Source: Polytrichum commune
Taxonomy: Eukaryota > Streptophyta > Polytrichopsida > Polytrichales > Polytrichaceae
Length of the DNA stretch: 64,000 bases
Reading direction: 5' to 3'
NCBI GenBank assembly: GCA_950295325.1
Contig: OX485807.1
Location: forward strand, 25,887,666-25,951,665
Positions 9,256-21,407 of the stretch are shown here, in pieces. Position 1 is the stretch's first letter; every line of letters starts with the position of its first letter. The notes under the pieces were generated by a model that was not told the DNA's origin, searched no databases, and worked only from the letters and a program-made list of their open reading frames with translations. The position numbers and the translations under genes are program-made.

Positions 9256-10221
9256 TATGAGTTGTGGCAGATCACCTCGTGTGCGGCGCAGCAATGGATC
9301 TCCTTCGGTGTCGGGTTTCAAGGAAGCTCTGTGGACTGAGTGCAGGTGGTCGAGTTCAACTGTGTTTTATATACTGGATCTTGTGTTGAGGGCCAAGCAT
9401 TTCGGTGTCCTTTCGGAATCCGAAGAGGTGGGTGGCCGGGGGGAAAGAGTTTCGAGGAGCAACAGAGTTGCCGCTTCAACTCTTTGACCCTTTCCCCCTT
9501 ACCTCCAACGGCCTCACGGATTCTTCAGGGCTTCGCCGTTTGCTTTCCTATTCTCTTGCGCTCCGGCTCCTCCTCCCCCTTACCATTGGGGACGCAATCA
9601 TGAATGATTATAATGGCCATATACATCCTGGAGGGTATGTTCACTAATACACCTATTGGTTTGATGTACCTTTTGCAAACCCCATTCAACTTCTTCTTCA
9701 ACATATGTTTTGATGTTTGATTTCAATTGCTGACGTCAACCCTAATTTAATATGAAACCATTTCAAAACCTAGACTATAAGATCTTTGATAACAAATACA
9801 TTCTTCCACGCCTTTAGGTTCCGTTTGTTCCTCGACCTAGGTTGGGTTAATATCTCCACGGGATTGGGGTGCCTTTCCAACAAATTGAATTCAAACTATC
9901 TATAAATTCCACAGAAATAGGCATTGCTTGTCCTATTTTTACCCAACAAAGTCAAAATTTTCCCCTCTCCAATTTCCGCTCTCCGCTCTCTACTCTACAC
10001 TCACACTACTAAGTTTCCCGTGTCCTAAGATAAGATGTTTTGCACACTGAAAAGTTTTTTCCTTGTATATTAACCTGGAACTTACTTCTTAGTGTTTGTG
10101 TGCACATTCCGTTAGTTATCTGATTACTTATCATGATCAAATCTGCTACAAGGCTTCTGAATAATCTTGTAGCCTGTTTGGCCACTAACTACCTTCATTG
10201 AAATTCTCTTTCTCTGTTGGA

Positions 10222-11948
10222 ATGATCGCACTCATAAGTTCTGACAAGGAACAATTGTACTTGTTGCAAATGGCAAGACTTAATGATAGATTGGCCATGT
10301 TTGATGCCATTCTGATTGTGCCCATGCTTCAAATTGTGTGGACATTTTTGTCCATATTCACAGGATTCATTTACTTTGAAGAGTATAGAGTATGTACAGT
10401 GTCACTCACTGTGATTGACGTCAATGGAATTTTCATGATTTGCCCCCAAACAACTAGGTGTCACCATCATTCGGGATATGCGCTTCTGCTGCTGCTGATG
10501 CTTTTAGAACACGAATATGTATGAAAACAACCATTAAATAGTTGGCCTTGATTCAAATTCCATCTTTTTTGCAGTATGAGGGTGCTTGTATGTTTTGTCT
10601 CTGTTGTTCTGATTGGAACATATCTGAGGTCTTGTTAGAGATGAGCATTCCCCAAGGTGTCAATATAGCTTAACCCCTAAAGGACCGGGGGTGTTTTAGC
10701 TTAGGTCATGTTTTCTTGATTAGCTCTTGTAGCAAGCTCAATTTCTTATTAGTGTGGGGTAATTCTCACGATCGGCACCGTTGAAACTAAAGAAGACTTA
10801 CATAGCTTGTTTATGAAAAAAAGATCGACAAGATCGCACAATTTTTGAGAAATCGCCACCGTTGAGAAGATTGATGGAAATTGTTCGGGCAGGGGGTACT
10901 TCGTACTTATGCCGGAATCAGATTGCTTAGAAGTGCACCAAAACATCTGAAATTTTTACCACATGTAAATAACATTATGACCCTCATGTGGAATTTTTTT
11001 CGTCAAATTCTAAGGTGTGGAAAAAAAGATATGGGACTCTGAAGTCTCCAAGCAATGAGATTGGGCCCAGAGACTGAAAACTCAAAGAATTCGCCAAAAA
11101 TCTAATCCTTCATCATTTTCTGATCGGAAAAGACCATTGGATTCATCTTGCAAAAACAGTTAGGGTCCTCTCCCTGCAAATTTGGGCTTCTTTGGAACAA
11201 TCTCATCCAATTTGCACTTTTCTACAATTAAAAGCCCCCTGGGGGCCTTACGGTCCTTAGAAGTGCTCCAAAACATCTAAATTTTTTACCACATGTAAAG
11301 AACATTATGACCTTCATGTGGAATTTTTTTCGTCAAATTTTGAGGTGTGGAAAAAAAGATATGGGACTCTGAAGTCTCCAAGCAATGAGATTGGGCCCAA
11401 AAACTGAAAACTCAAAGAATTCGCCAAAAATCCAATCCTTCATCATTTTCTAATCGGAAAAGACCATTGGATCCATCTCGCAAAAACAGCCAGGGTCCTC
11501 TCCCCGCAAATTTGGGCTTCTTTGGAACAATCTCATCCAATTTGCACTTTTCTACAATCAAAAGCCCCCTGGGGGCCTTACGGTCCTTTAGGGGTTAAGC
11601 ATGTCAGAAATGCTTTTTTCTGAAATTGTTTTGTTAAAACAGGTGTTTGACAAATTTCGAGCGGCAATGTTTGGCATGGGAATTATGGCTATCTTTGTGG
11701 GCATGTCGCTTCTGGCTCCCCAGGGTTCTAAAGGTGACACTCAGCTCCTAGTCAATGGCCATAAGAGAAAGAAAATGAGGGCGCACATTGAAGCTAGCAA
11801 GACTTCCCCATGTGGGGTTAGGGCCTGGTCTCAAAAAACATGGAATTTTTTTAATAGCCACAACCAAGAAATCATGGGCCGTAACTCATTTCTTCCATTG
11901 TGGAATAGCCTAGGAGCTCCTACATTAGACAACAGAGCATTTGAATAA
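10222..11948 (+). CDS. Last two exons of a NIPA/DUF803 magnesium-transporter-like gene (partial)
   Basis: Exon A ends at 10389 (EEYR, then GTATGT) and exon B runs 11643-11948 after TTAAAACAG. The joined protein reads in frame (EEYR then VFDKFRAAMFG). Recognisable sequence includes KEQLYLLQMARLNDRL, DAILIVPMLQIVWTF, GFIYFEEY and VGMSLLAPQGSKG, which matches my recollection of the C-terminal membrane segments of plant DUF803/NIPA proteins (Mg2+ transporters of endosomal or plasma membranes). These proteins normally have about nine membrane segments; only the last three or so are present. The exon A start is uncertain (ATG at 10222, or an acceptor near it), and no upstream exon is recognisable in 8-10.2 kb. 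Either the rest lies far upstream or this is a truncated gene. The 1253-bp intron holds a piggyBac-like element ending 44 bp before exon B. Confidence 0.7.
10670..11598. mobile_element. piggyBac-like non-autonomous element 1 (TTAA flanked)
   Basis: TTAA at 10670-10673 and 11595-11598 enclose 921 bp with perfect 14-bp terminal inverted repeats CCCCTAAAGGACCG. Including TTAA and the flanking GC, the inverted match is 20 bp. TTAA target sites and CCC-starting termini are the hallmarks of piggyBac. No transposase is encoded. Most of the interior is two 330-bp tandem units. It lies in the intron of the NIPA-like gene. Confidence 0.85.
10927..11586 (+). repeat. Two 330-bp tandem units inside the piggyBac-like element
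   Basis: Unit 1 is 10927-11256 and unit 2 is 11257-11586. Both start TTAGAAGTGC(A/T)CCAAAACATC and end GGGGGCCTTACGGTCC, with about 95 percent identity by eye and no length difference. The second unit's end forms part of the right terminal repeat, so the duplication probably arose from the right end of the element. Confidence 0.88.
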
Positions 11949-13250
11949 CCCATCTTTTAGTTGAGTGGATAAAGGTGTCTCTCATTTGGTGAATATGCAT
12001 CGTTATGCTCTGGACTGGAACCCCAAGGCTTCTGTCCCAGTTTCACCTAGATTTATGTTTTGGTTCTCCAAAAAATTTTGTGAGCTCATTCAGCTCGTGG
12101 TAGTGGATGGCAATTGTGGTAACCAAGAGGCTTACGGTCACCATCTCCCATTGTGGTCTAGACCCACAAATATGAGGCAAATCTGGTCACAACTAAAGAT
12201 TCTGCGTGTAAATCAAGGCAAATGTTGTTCCCTCCCACCCTAGGGTTTCGTATGGAACAATACTTCCTGTTTGTGCAGAAACCCGTTCATCTGGGAAAAT
12301 CGGGTTATGCTTGGGTAGCAGACACCCTGGGAGAGTACAAACCCATCAAAGGAAAAGAGATCGAGGAAATGACCAAAATAATAGTGCCCCGGGGGGCGCC
12401 AATGACACCCAACATGGGTGCCAAGCCACCCACATATGGTGGGCACCCTCGGCAGTGCATTAAGCAACCCATGAATGCCAACCCGCTTGCAACCGTATGC
12501 CCTAAACCCAAACCCGACACCCAAAAACGCCACCCAAAGGCTACCAAAACGGTTGTGGTCACCCGAACGGGTTGACATGGCAACCGTCACCCAAGTAAAC
12601 CAAGTTACACCCAACTTTTGTTGCCATATACCCAAACTGTAGTCGCGGCGGCAGTCAGACAACGGGTTACAGTCCGAATGGCAGTGCACACCGACCCTAC
12701 CATCACTGCAGAGGAGGGTTGATTTGGACACGATTCCTTCTAGTGAATTAGTATTGAGCAAGACAAATAGAATCGATGACACTACATACAATATTTAGTG
12801 TAGTTTCCACACTCATTGGTAGACATTCATTCAGGGACAGACTTATGGGCGAGAAGAAAATGAACAAGAGAATGTGACTTTGCCACGAGAGGCTCTACCC
12901 TAAAATGATATTTAGAAAATATTATATTAAACTACTAGCTCTTTTCATATTAGTCTAGAAATTTTATTGAGCTTCCACTGAACTTCACCAAACCTTATCC
13001 ACTAAGTTCTGACATGCATTATGCAGACCATGTTACCACTCAAAGACAATCTCCACAGTGTCTCTATCCCATGATATGGGACAAAGCCAATAAACCATAG
13101 CTTTGCTCTAAGGCACAGCCGATAAAATGGAACCACAACTCACCCAAAGTGTCCATAATAAGTGCACTCACCTTAACCCCTCCATGTACGTAGGGAACGC
13201 GTTCCCGTGTTTAAATAACAAGGAATGGGGGAGTCTGTGCCTGGTGAAGC
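11949..13250. other. Intergenic region between the NIPA-like gene and the helicase gene
   Basis: About 1.3 kb. Bases 12380-12720 are GC-rich with open frames on both strands (such as 12222-12575 plus and 12791-12240 minus) but no recognisable domain; the remainder is unremarkable. I see no RNA gene here. Confidence 0.5.
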
Positions 13251-13252
13251 CC

Positions 13253-13275
13253 TTAAACCCTAAACCCTAGCCCAA
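13253..13275 (+). promoter_or_regulatory. Telo-box upstream of the DDX31/Dbp7-type gene
   Basis: Contains AAACCCTAAACCCTAG, two telomere-like units, about 125-140 bp before the ATG. Telo-boxes (AAACCCTAA) are known in promoters of plant ribosomal-protein and ribosome-biogenesis genes, which fits this gene's predicted role. A regulatory function here is inferred from position. Confidence 0.55.
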
Positions 13276-13395
13276 ACCCAAACCCCGGCAGCTGGTCTTG
13301 GGCACAGGTGGGTCTAATCTGTATGCGCGATTCTTTTATCACTTGGTCACTTGCACAAAGAAAGCAAGCGTGGACAGAATCAAAATCTCTTACCA

Positions 13396-16300
13396 ATGTC
13401 GAAGCGCGCAAGGCCAGATGGCCATGCGGCCGGGAAGAATGCTCGAAGGCCGCGAATAGAATCCGGCCAAGAAGAGATTGAAGAACAGGCGCAGAAGAAA
13501 TCTGCAGGGGATGCAATCTTCGCAGCTGGCCGGTTCCATGATCTCGGTGTCGTGCCTGCGTTAGGTGACCACATACATGGTGAGAGAGTCATCCCAAATT
13601 GCCCGCGGCTGAGCTTTTATGGAGATCACGCAAAGAGCAGCTTTCTGTAAATTGAAATTTGGAGTGTATGTGATGACATAGCAATTCAACATTATCACCA
13701 TGTTCTCTTCGTGCATCTTATGTGTTTTTTGGAATTCTTTTGTGAAATGCATGTGTGTTTTTTTTTGTTGGTTCAGAGAATATGGGGTTTACAGCACCGA
13801 CATTGATTCAACAATCAGCTATTCCGCTGATTCTGAAAGGACGAGATGTGTATCCACCTGATAGTATACAAGTTTTTTTTTGCAATGGTGAAATGATGGA
13901 TTTGTCGAATCTTCTTTCTGTTCTTAAGTCTTTTAGTAGACGTCGTCTCATTAGTAGAACTAGAGGTCTTTTCTCTGAAGTTGGTGAATCCCTGCATTTA
14001 GAGCGTGTCAAACAATTAAGAGGGAGCTTGTCAAAGCCCTCTTAAAAAATGTAGGCTGTTTTCTTGATTAACCCAATCTTTTGGTTTCTGTTGTCGTTTT
14101 GAGTAGGGTTATGTCTTATCTCTCATCTTATGGTTTCCTTGTATCGAAATTGAGTTCTTAGTACACATGCTACACTACAATAATTTGCAAGAATTTGACA
14201 TGGCACAGTTTTGTCCGATATTGGTGTATTTGTCCGATGTTCACCTAAGTGTATCAATTGTGGAATCTGTCCTGACTTCTGTTTTTGAAGTGGTTGATCA
14301 CTGGGTTGGGGCCCTTGACATGCTGCAAGACAGACTGGTAAATGCAGGAACTGGAACAGGCAAGACGATGGTGTACCTTGCGCCTATAATTAATGCGCTT
14401 CAATCATATGATCCTCGATTGACTCGAAATGATGGAACCTTGGGTATGTGGATAATTTCCACTTTATCCCTTGTGATGAAGTTGAAACCTGTGAATCTGT
14501 CGTTTCTGAGGGACTATCACAAAATGTTTTGAGTCATTTGGATTCTATTCCTTTTTACCAGGGTGACTGTGCTCTTTGATGCCATAGTTGTGTTTACAAG
14601 ACTTCCTGGGAATGGCCAGGAGTTTAAGCCTATTCTCTTCTGCAAACTTTGAGGGAAGGTCTCATTGATGGAACCACAAATCACAAACTTTTGGCGGTAA
14701 AATTGTCAGATGGGAACAATAAAATGCTGAAATAGCATAATAAAATTCTGATTGATTCATCATAGTTGCATGCTTTTCTTATTTTCTTCTACTGTGTGCC
14801 ACACTCTGTTACTGCCAAGCAAATTGTTACATAAGATTATTACATATATCACAAAACAGTCACACTTTGGAAAATTGTGATGCAGCGCTGGTGCTTGTGC
14901 CTACTCGGGAGCTCTGTTTACAGGTCTGTGCTGTGGCAGAGCAAGTGTTGCACCGATTCCATTGGCTGGTCCCTGGCTGTGTAATGGGTGGTGAAAAGCG
15001 CGCAAAAGAGAAAGCTCGCCTTCGCAAAGGTCTGCAAGACTAACCAGTCTATAATGTAGTAAAGATTGTGTTTGGTTTTTGTTTTTCTTGTTGTGTCCAT
15101 CTTGTCCATATGATACTTGGTATTATAGATTGCGATGAAATTTATTTATTGAATGTGTTTGTTTCTGTAGGTATCACAATTCTAGTGGCTACTCCTGGAA
15201 GACTTCTCGACCATCTTAACAATACAGTATCATTTCGACACGATAGGCTGCGCTGGCTTGTTTTTGATGAGGCGGACAGGTATACTTCGTAATCTCGTAG
15301 TCCCCTTGCTTTACACTCTTATTGACTCTCATTTACAAGGAGATTTTGAGATGTGAATGAAATCACATGTGAAAAAGGACTCTGAAATAATATTTTGTGC
15401 ACAGTTTGACACTGTATGGTAAATTTACAGGTTACTTGACCTGGGATTTGAGAAAGACATAGAAAGCATCTTGAACGTCCTTGGGTCCAGGGATGATAAG
15501 GACAGAACTCGACAACATATTCTTCTGTCTGCAACATTGAATGAGCGTGTGGAACAGCTAGCAGCTCTAAGTCTGAACAATCCAGCAACTGTTGGCCTGG
15601 AAGAACAAACAGCACCAGCACAGATTATGAACTCTAAAGTAGGAACTTCAAAGACTACTGAGGCTCTGCGTGATATGAATGAGTTGGATAGACATACAGG
15701 GGAGGTGGGACCTTCAGATGGATACACAGAGTACAGAATTCCATCTCAGTTGGTCCAGAGTTTTCTTAAAGGTATATCTCTCTGATGTGATAGTTGTTAT
15801 TGATTCAATTCTCATCTTCCAAAACGTTGATATTTTCAAGCTTCCCATGTACTTACTTCCCAGGCAGTCTCGCTTAAAGCAATTTTAGGAACCTTGAAGC
15901 TGCTAGTGAACCATTTCTCTTATTTTATGTTATCTACAGAATTATTGCAACTTGTTTTTTATCTGTGTGCAGTGCCTTGCAAACTTCGCCTTGTTGCCCT
16001 ACTAGCGCTTCTTCAACAGAAGTCCCAAGGAAACAGTTCGTGTAAGGTGAATAAAAGTCTTTGAATTCGAATGGGATGGAAGAAAATCATAGTGGAGGTC
16101 TCATTCAGGATAATGCAGCATCATTGATTAATACCATATGTGCAACTAAGTCGCACTTAAGAAAGGACTATAGGAAACTACATTAAAAGCAAGGCCATAA
16201 TAAGTCATCCTGATGTGTCTATTGCTACATTTATCATCACAGGTGTTCAGTATTTGTGATGTACCTTAACCATGGAGGTGGTGTTTCTTTATAAGGTGCT

Positions 16301-19300
16301 GATGCCATTTGAGCTTGGTACTCAACTTTTTGAATAGTCTACAGGAGGCACTTTCCCACATTGGAAACATATGTACATGTGTGCACCTTGTATTATGTCT
16401 ATTGATAAGAAGATGGCTTAAACCTAAGTTTTTAACCTGGATCCAATGGTAACTCCAAGTCTAGGACGCCCAAGGCTGTATTAGTGCTCGGATGGGTGAC
16501 CTTACTAGCACTTGATTTCTAGTGCACCCTTACCACCTATAGTCCACCCATTCATACATAGTGGGGGTATCTGGGTGAACTGGATATTTTCAACCAAGCA
16601 TGTGGGTATCCAAGGGCTTCCCTTGGGGGAGATAGGTTCAGGGAAGCTTGTACGTGCCTGTTCAAGGTGTTCACTATCAAAAGAGGCAGTAGTCTTTAAG
16701 GGACTCTCTAATTCTTGGGATGCCAATTCGGAATTACATATAGAGATAGACCAACCTCATGATGAAGGAACACCATAAGTCACATGAGTGGTAACATTGG
16801 GGTCATCTCTTGTTTCTTTTATTGAAAAGACCACATTTTTCTTAAGAGTGTCTTGTACATGTGTGGGCTTTTGTGATGCAGTTGGTTGTCTTCTTCTCAA
16901 CATGTGATGCTGTGGATTTCCACTATATGGTCGTGAGTGGATTCCGGTGGTCTCCCACACCATGGAAAGGAGGAGGCGGAGAGAAAGATGAGAGGAAGCT
17001 TTTGGGCTGTGATGTGTTTCGACTTCATGGTAGCATGGCACAAAAGGATAGAACGGAGGCGTTTCATCAGTTTGGAAAAGCGAGTTCAGCTATCCTCTTG
17101 TGCACAGATGTTGCAGCCAGAGGACTGGACTTTCAATGTGTTTCGGGCATTGTGCAGTATGAACCCCCTGGAGATGCTGCTGAATATGTTCACAGGTTGG
17201 CACATATTGTTCTGTTATTGGGCCAATGTAGGGTTAATGAAGTCAACCATCTGAAGTATTTGCAGTGAAACAAGAAGTATATTCAGTAAATAATCATGGA
17301 GGCTAATAGTAGACATGTCATGTTGTCCTACCAATTAGCCTTCAACTGGAGTATGCAAATTCAAATACTGGCAGAGGGGGGCTAGTATTTTTCTAGTGCA
17401 CATGGTTTTTCTAATTATGAATATTAGGGACTTATGTTGTAGCTACGAGAAGAAGTTTATGAGGGATTGTTAAATCCACCACATAGTTTGTTAAAACGAC
17501 CACAGTTCTCAGCAAAAAAGGTTCCTCTTGGAGGCCTCTCCGAAAAATCCAAAAGAATGGTTGACAGAATGACGCCAGTACATATGCTAAGAAAATGGTA
17601 AACGTTTGTAAAAATAACCACCATATTAAGTAACAAGTTCCAATAATTCAATTTGGTTAAAATTACTGAATGAAAACAAGCTGTAGCCAATACCTAAGGC
17701 ATAAAAGAAGCATTTTCTACAGGATCCCAAGACCACCAACAGAGGCGTGTTGCACGGTCATATGACCTGTCAAAATTTGATTTTTCATCGCACACATAAA
17801 GAGGACCAAGGTATCAACTCTCTGCTAGAATTGATAAACTTGGCCTATGCTTCTGTATGCGTCACTTTGGTTGTTCTAACCAGTGTGTGGTCAATTCATC
17901 CATCCCCTTTTAATATGTAAGTGGGTGTAATTTAGCTAGATATCTCAACCATACACTGATATTTGAGTGATGTGTGGTGTGCATCTAAACACAAACACCA
18001 AAAGGACATGTGTATGAAAGAGATTGGAGTAATATTCTAGGTTTAACAATCAACGTAATTGGGGGGGCCTATATGATGATTTAAGGTGTATTTTACTTTG
18101 ATAATGAATAAGATGATCATAAGAGCTCCAAATATTAGGAGGAAAATTGGCCACGGGCTTGATTTGGATTTGCTAATCATCTTATCCTAATCACATGCTA
18201 AGTATTCTGGGAGAAGTGGGCTCATTGAAAATAGTAACCATTTAAGACCTGTCTACCTTACCTAGAATGCCATGGCATCCTCAAGAACCTCTCTTCAAAT
18301 GTCAAGGAAGCAAGTGTGGGTCAAATGGCGAAGGCAAGTTGTCAGGTTCTGAAGGAAATTCTTTTAATGTGCAGGGTAGGAAGAACAGCAAGGCTTGGAC
18401 AGAAGGGAGAAGCAATCCTTTTTCTTCAACCTAGCGAGTCTGACTACATGCAGGAGCTGAAGAATCATGGTGTTTCACTGAAGGAACTTCCATTGCCTCA
18501 GCTTCTGGATGGTCTACAGGCAAGGCGGGGCAAGAAAGACGACTCATTTTCTGCTGTGGAGATGCATCCTTTAGCGACCTTGATGCAGAATGCCCTCGAG
18601 GCTTTTGTTGTGGGGAAGGTTTGTTTTCAACTGAGACACTTGTATGCTGTGGAATACATCCTTCATATGCAGAGTCTGGAGTTTGTTAAATAAATGAAAT
18701 GCCTAGACCCTCAAAGGTCCTGGGGTGTGTTTAGTATGACCCCCCAGCAAGTATTGAATAGTATTTTGTTTGCTCTATGTTATTGAGTTCACACTTGGCA
18801 CAACTTATCAAAAAGAGAAAGTGGAAATCAAATGATATGTGACATTGGTGATTATATAATTGTGGTATGTATTTGAGTATGGGTCCTTTCAGACGAGTTC
18901 AAACCTCTTTAGAACTGAATCTACATATATGTATGCTTTGATTGGAAACAATGTGATTGCTATACAGGCTAATTCTAGATAGGGTCACTTTTGACACTTT
19001 TAGCCAAATGCATGAAGATTTTAAACCCCTTTGGATGACATCTTGAGGCCCAGACTGAGCCTCTTAATATGCACAAAATCGTGCATTTGATTTTAAGCTA
19101 AAGGCCACTGTACACTATGACCAAGGGCCTTGACCATGACATTGTGAGCACCCTTAAACTTATCAGAAGGCTGTACTATGAAAATATGAGATCCAATATT
19201 GTTTGGTCAAGGGCCTTCAAGTGTAGTTCAAGACCGGGCGATCAACCAAATGCTATTTTATTACCATTCTATTCATGTGCAACCTTCCACACATTAAGTT

Positions 19301-19894
19301 TCAATAAATTAAGGGTTGTAATATTTTAAAGTGTCAGTCTCCAGGTTTGTTGGGTCAACCCATCTCTTTTGGGTGAGGTTGATGCAGAATTGGGTAGACC
19401 ATGAAATATTATCCATTTTATGACATTTAGGACCCACAGATAGGTTGTACCCTGAGCCTTTAGACCATGAAAGGTTAAAAGGTAGCACCTTTAAAAATAT
19501 GGGTGTTTCTTCCAAAGATGGATGCACTTGCATCACCTTTTTACAAGTCTGAATTATTGATGTCTGGTCATGATTCTTACTTATGTAATAGATTTGTGAA
19601 CTAATGTATTTCTCCTCCATTATGGTCTGGCAGACAGACGCCAGGTTGCTTGCAGTCGATGCATTCCGTTCCTACGTTCGAGCTTATGCTGCACATCGAG
19701 GAGAGCTAAAGTCAATATTTCAGGTTCGGAAACTCCATTTGGGACATGTAGCTAAAAGTTTCGGTTTACGAGATGCGCCTTCGTTGTTTGGCAAATCGCT
19801 CAACAAGCAGAGTGCAAAGCGAGAAAAGGAACGGGATGTCAAAAGACGCATCAAGAAGAAAAGACGCCTCGCACCTGCAACAATGGAGGACTAG
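13396..19894 (+). CDS. DDX31: DEAD-box RNA helicase, DDX31/Dbp7 type
   Basis: Ten exons: 13396-13579, 13777-13849, 14334-14443, 14886-15029, 15171-15279, 15431-15771, 15973-16046, 16882-17195, 18375-18618 and 19634-19894. All junctions are GT-AG, and the 1854 nt encode 617 aa. Motifs: Q motif [14 protein letters not shown] (about 65-78), motif I AGTGTGKT (90-97), PTREL (128-132), TPGR (178-181), DEAD (203-206), SAT (240-242), VVFFST (347-352), [13 protein letters not shown], and motif [12 protein letters not shown] (449-458), followed by a DUF4217-like C-terminal region and a Lys/Arg-rich tail. In yeast and animals this family acts in the nucleolus in assembly of the large ribosomal subunit. 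The inserted [20 protein letters not shown] loop after motif IV is typical of the subfamily. Plant orthologues are often called RH17. Introns contain a 5S-like repeat (16.44 kb) and a Harbinger-like MITE (19.1 kb). Confidence 0.95.
16439..16505 (+). repeat. 5S rRNA-like fragment (possible SINE head) in helicase intron 7
   Basis: About 62 bp run from GGATCCAATGGTAACTCC through GGACGCCCAAGG to GGATGGGTGACC. The order and spacing match the internal half of plant 5S rRNA (GGATCCCATCAGAACTCC, then GGGCGAGAG, then GGATGGGTGACC), which contains the polymerase III internal promoter. The flanking 5' and 3' thirds of 5S rRNA are not recognisable, so this is not an intact 5S gene. A 5S-derived retroposon or a diverged pseudogene are both possible. 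Confidence 0.5.
17920..18130 (-). repeat. Dispersed repeat family D, minus-oriented copy in helicase intron 8
   Basis: Contains GATATTTGAGTGATGTGTGG, then CACCAAAAGGACATGTG, then GAAAGAGATTGGAGTAAT, then GGGGGGGCCTATATGATG, in the same order as the other family copies in reverse (for example 25500-25690). An adjacent segment to about 18260 recurs near 35770-35875. Confidence 0.55.
19098..19330 (+). mobile_element. Degraded Harbinger-like MITE in helicase intron 9
   Basis: Begins AAGGCCACTGTACACTATGA, then CCTTGACCATGACATTGTGA, and continues with a segment near-identical in order to 57300-57400 (CCGGGCGATCAACCAAATGC, then ATTCTATTCATG). It is the 5' part of the same family as 57171-57831, without a clear right end. 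A further diverged section may extend to about 19520. Confidence 0.55.
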
Positions 19895-20399
19895 ACTAAG
19901 AAATCAACAAGCCTGAAGCACAGCCTTGGGAAACCTTTATGTAGATTTACCCTGTGGGACAAGGCCCATGACGCACTCCATGTATTATTTATTTTTGGTG
20001 GTTTTGGGTTCTATTGGTGGAGATTGTGCATAGTCTCATACCTGAAGGTATGCAGCCCTATTGTGAGCACTTCCAACTCCACAGACACTATTGACCATTG
20101 AATTGGCTTGGGAATTGGATCAGGAATAACCTAATCTGGTTAGCAATTGTGAATCATGCAGATTGTCATTTCAAGTTCTAGGATTGGAGTTGAGATGCCA
20201 AGGGTAGAACAGGACAAATTGAACATGTCTATTGCTCTTCTCAGCGATGTTGACATTGGCCCTTCCCTCCCAAATTCCACTTGCTTCAACAATGGAACCT
20301 AGTATGGTGTCTGTATTTCGAGAAAAATAGTCCAATCTGATTGACACAGGTGTTTTGGGAGCCCGTTCTTATCTTAAAGAGTAGCAAAATAACATGTGG

Positions 20400-20630
20400 T
20401 GATGAATCTTATTCATTGTCAAACGGAGGATTCTCTTTTCAATCAGATGATAGTATAGGTCCCCCCAATTATGTTGACTATTGAACCTAGAATAATTAGC
20501 AAATGTTGAGCATGTAGTGCAGTCTCTTTCCATTGAGGGATTTAGATTGCACACTTAATCACACACCACTTAAACATTGGAGTCCGTTTAAGATGAGAAA
20601 CTGAATTAAGCCTGCTTATTTTAAGTGTCC
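20400..20630 (+). repeat. Dispersed repeat family D, copy
   Basis: Order of blocks: TCTTATTCATTGTCAAACGG, AGGTCCCCCCAATTATGTTG, ACTATTGAACCTAGAAT, GTGCAGTCTCTTTCC, CACACACCACTTAAAC, GAATTAAGCCTGC. The same blocks occur in the same order at 24697-24945 and 62578-62814. Confidence 0.65.
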
Positions 20631-21407
20631 AAGAGTCCACATGTGCCCATCCTGAACGGTAGATTATGGACGTGTCAAGGATCAAAAGTTGTAGCTGTCA
20701 GGAGTTGGACAAAGACATAACATGACTCAATGATGTGGGCCCTCAGAATATAAAGGTCGGATGTTGATAGATCAATCTGAATCTGAGTCTCCATGCGCGG
20801 CTTTTTGAGCATCTGATTACTATATTCTGAGGGCACACGGAACAAGAGCTGCATGCTGAATCATGCTATGCACGCTGAGTCATGTTCTTGGTATGTTCTG
20901 AAAAGTAGCAAATTTTTAGAGTTAAACACTTCAGCTACAGTGTAGAGAAGGTTGAGATTGAATAGAAAGAGTGTCATTTGGGAAGTGGCGCTTTCCAACA
21001 ACTCAGTAATTCCTGAGCTTGTTACGGTCTGGAATTTGGATCAATCAGTTTGTACACGTGGGGATTTGAAAATGTATAAAATCAAATTTGAGCTATGAAA
21101 TGTTCCTTATTTACACCTTAAATGAAGATGGTTGGCATAAGCCCTTGTCTGTCAAGGGCTCTATATGATATCAAAGAGGCAAACTATTACGATTGTATGG
21201 CATGTAAGATAAGTGGGTGTGTAAGTGGCTCGTTTTTTGCATTCTCCAACTTTTACCTATCAATTATACACAACAATGCTTGTCCTGGATTAGCTTATAT
21301 GTGATGAAGCATTAGCAAAAACGGATCGGAAACTAGATTTCCTTGGTTTAGTTATGATTATCTGAAGCCCATGTGTTACGATTCGTCTAAGTGAAAACTT
21401 ATGTTGC

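Noticed and set aside
12222..12791. Open frames of 117 and 183 codons on opposite strands
   Set aside because: Both come from the same GC-rich stretch, with no recognisable motif, no splice context and no start signal.
13253..13275. Interstitial telomere array
   Set aside because: Only about two telomere-like units are present; this is the size and position of a promoter telo-box.
16439..16505. Intact 5S rRNA gene
   Set aside because: Only the middle portion resembles 5S rRNA; the 5' and 3' strands needed for helix I are not recognisable.
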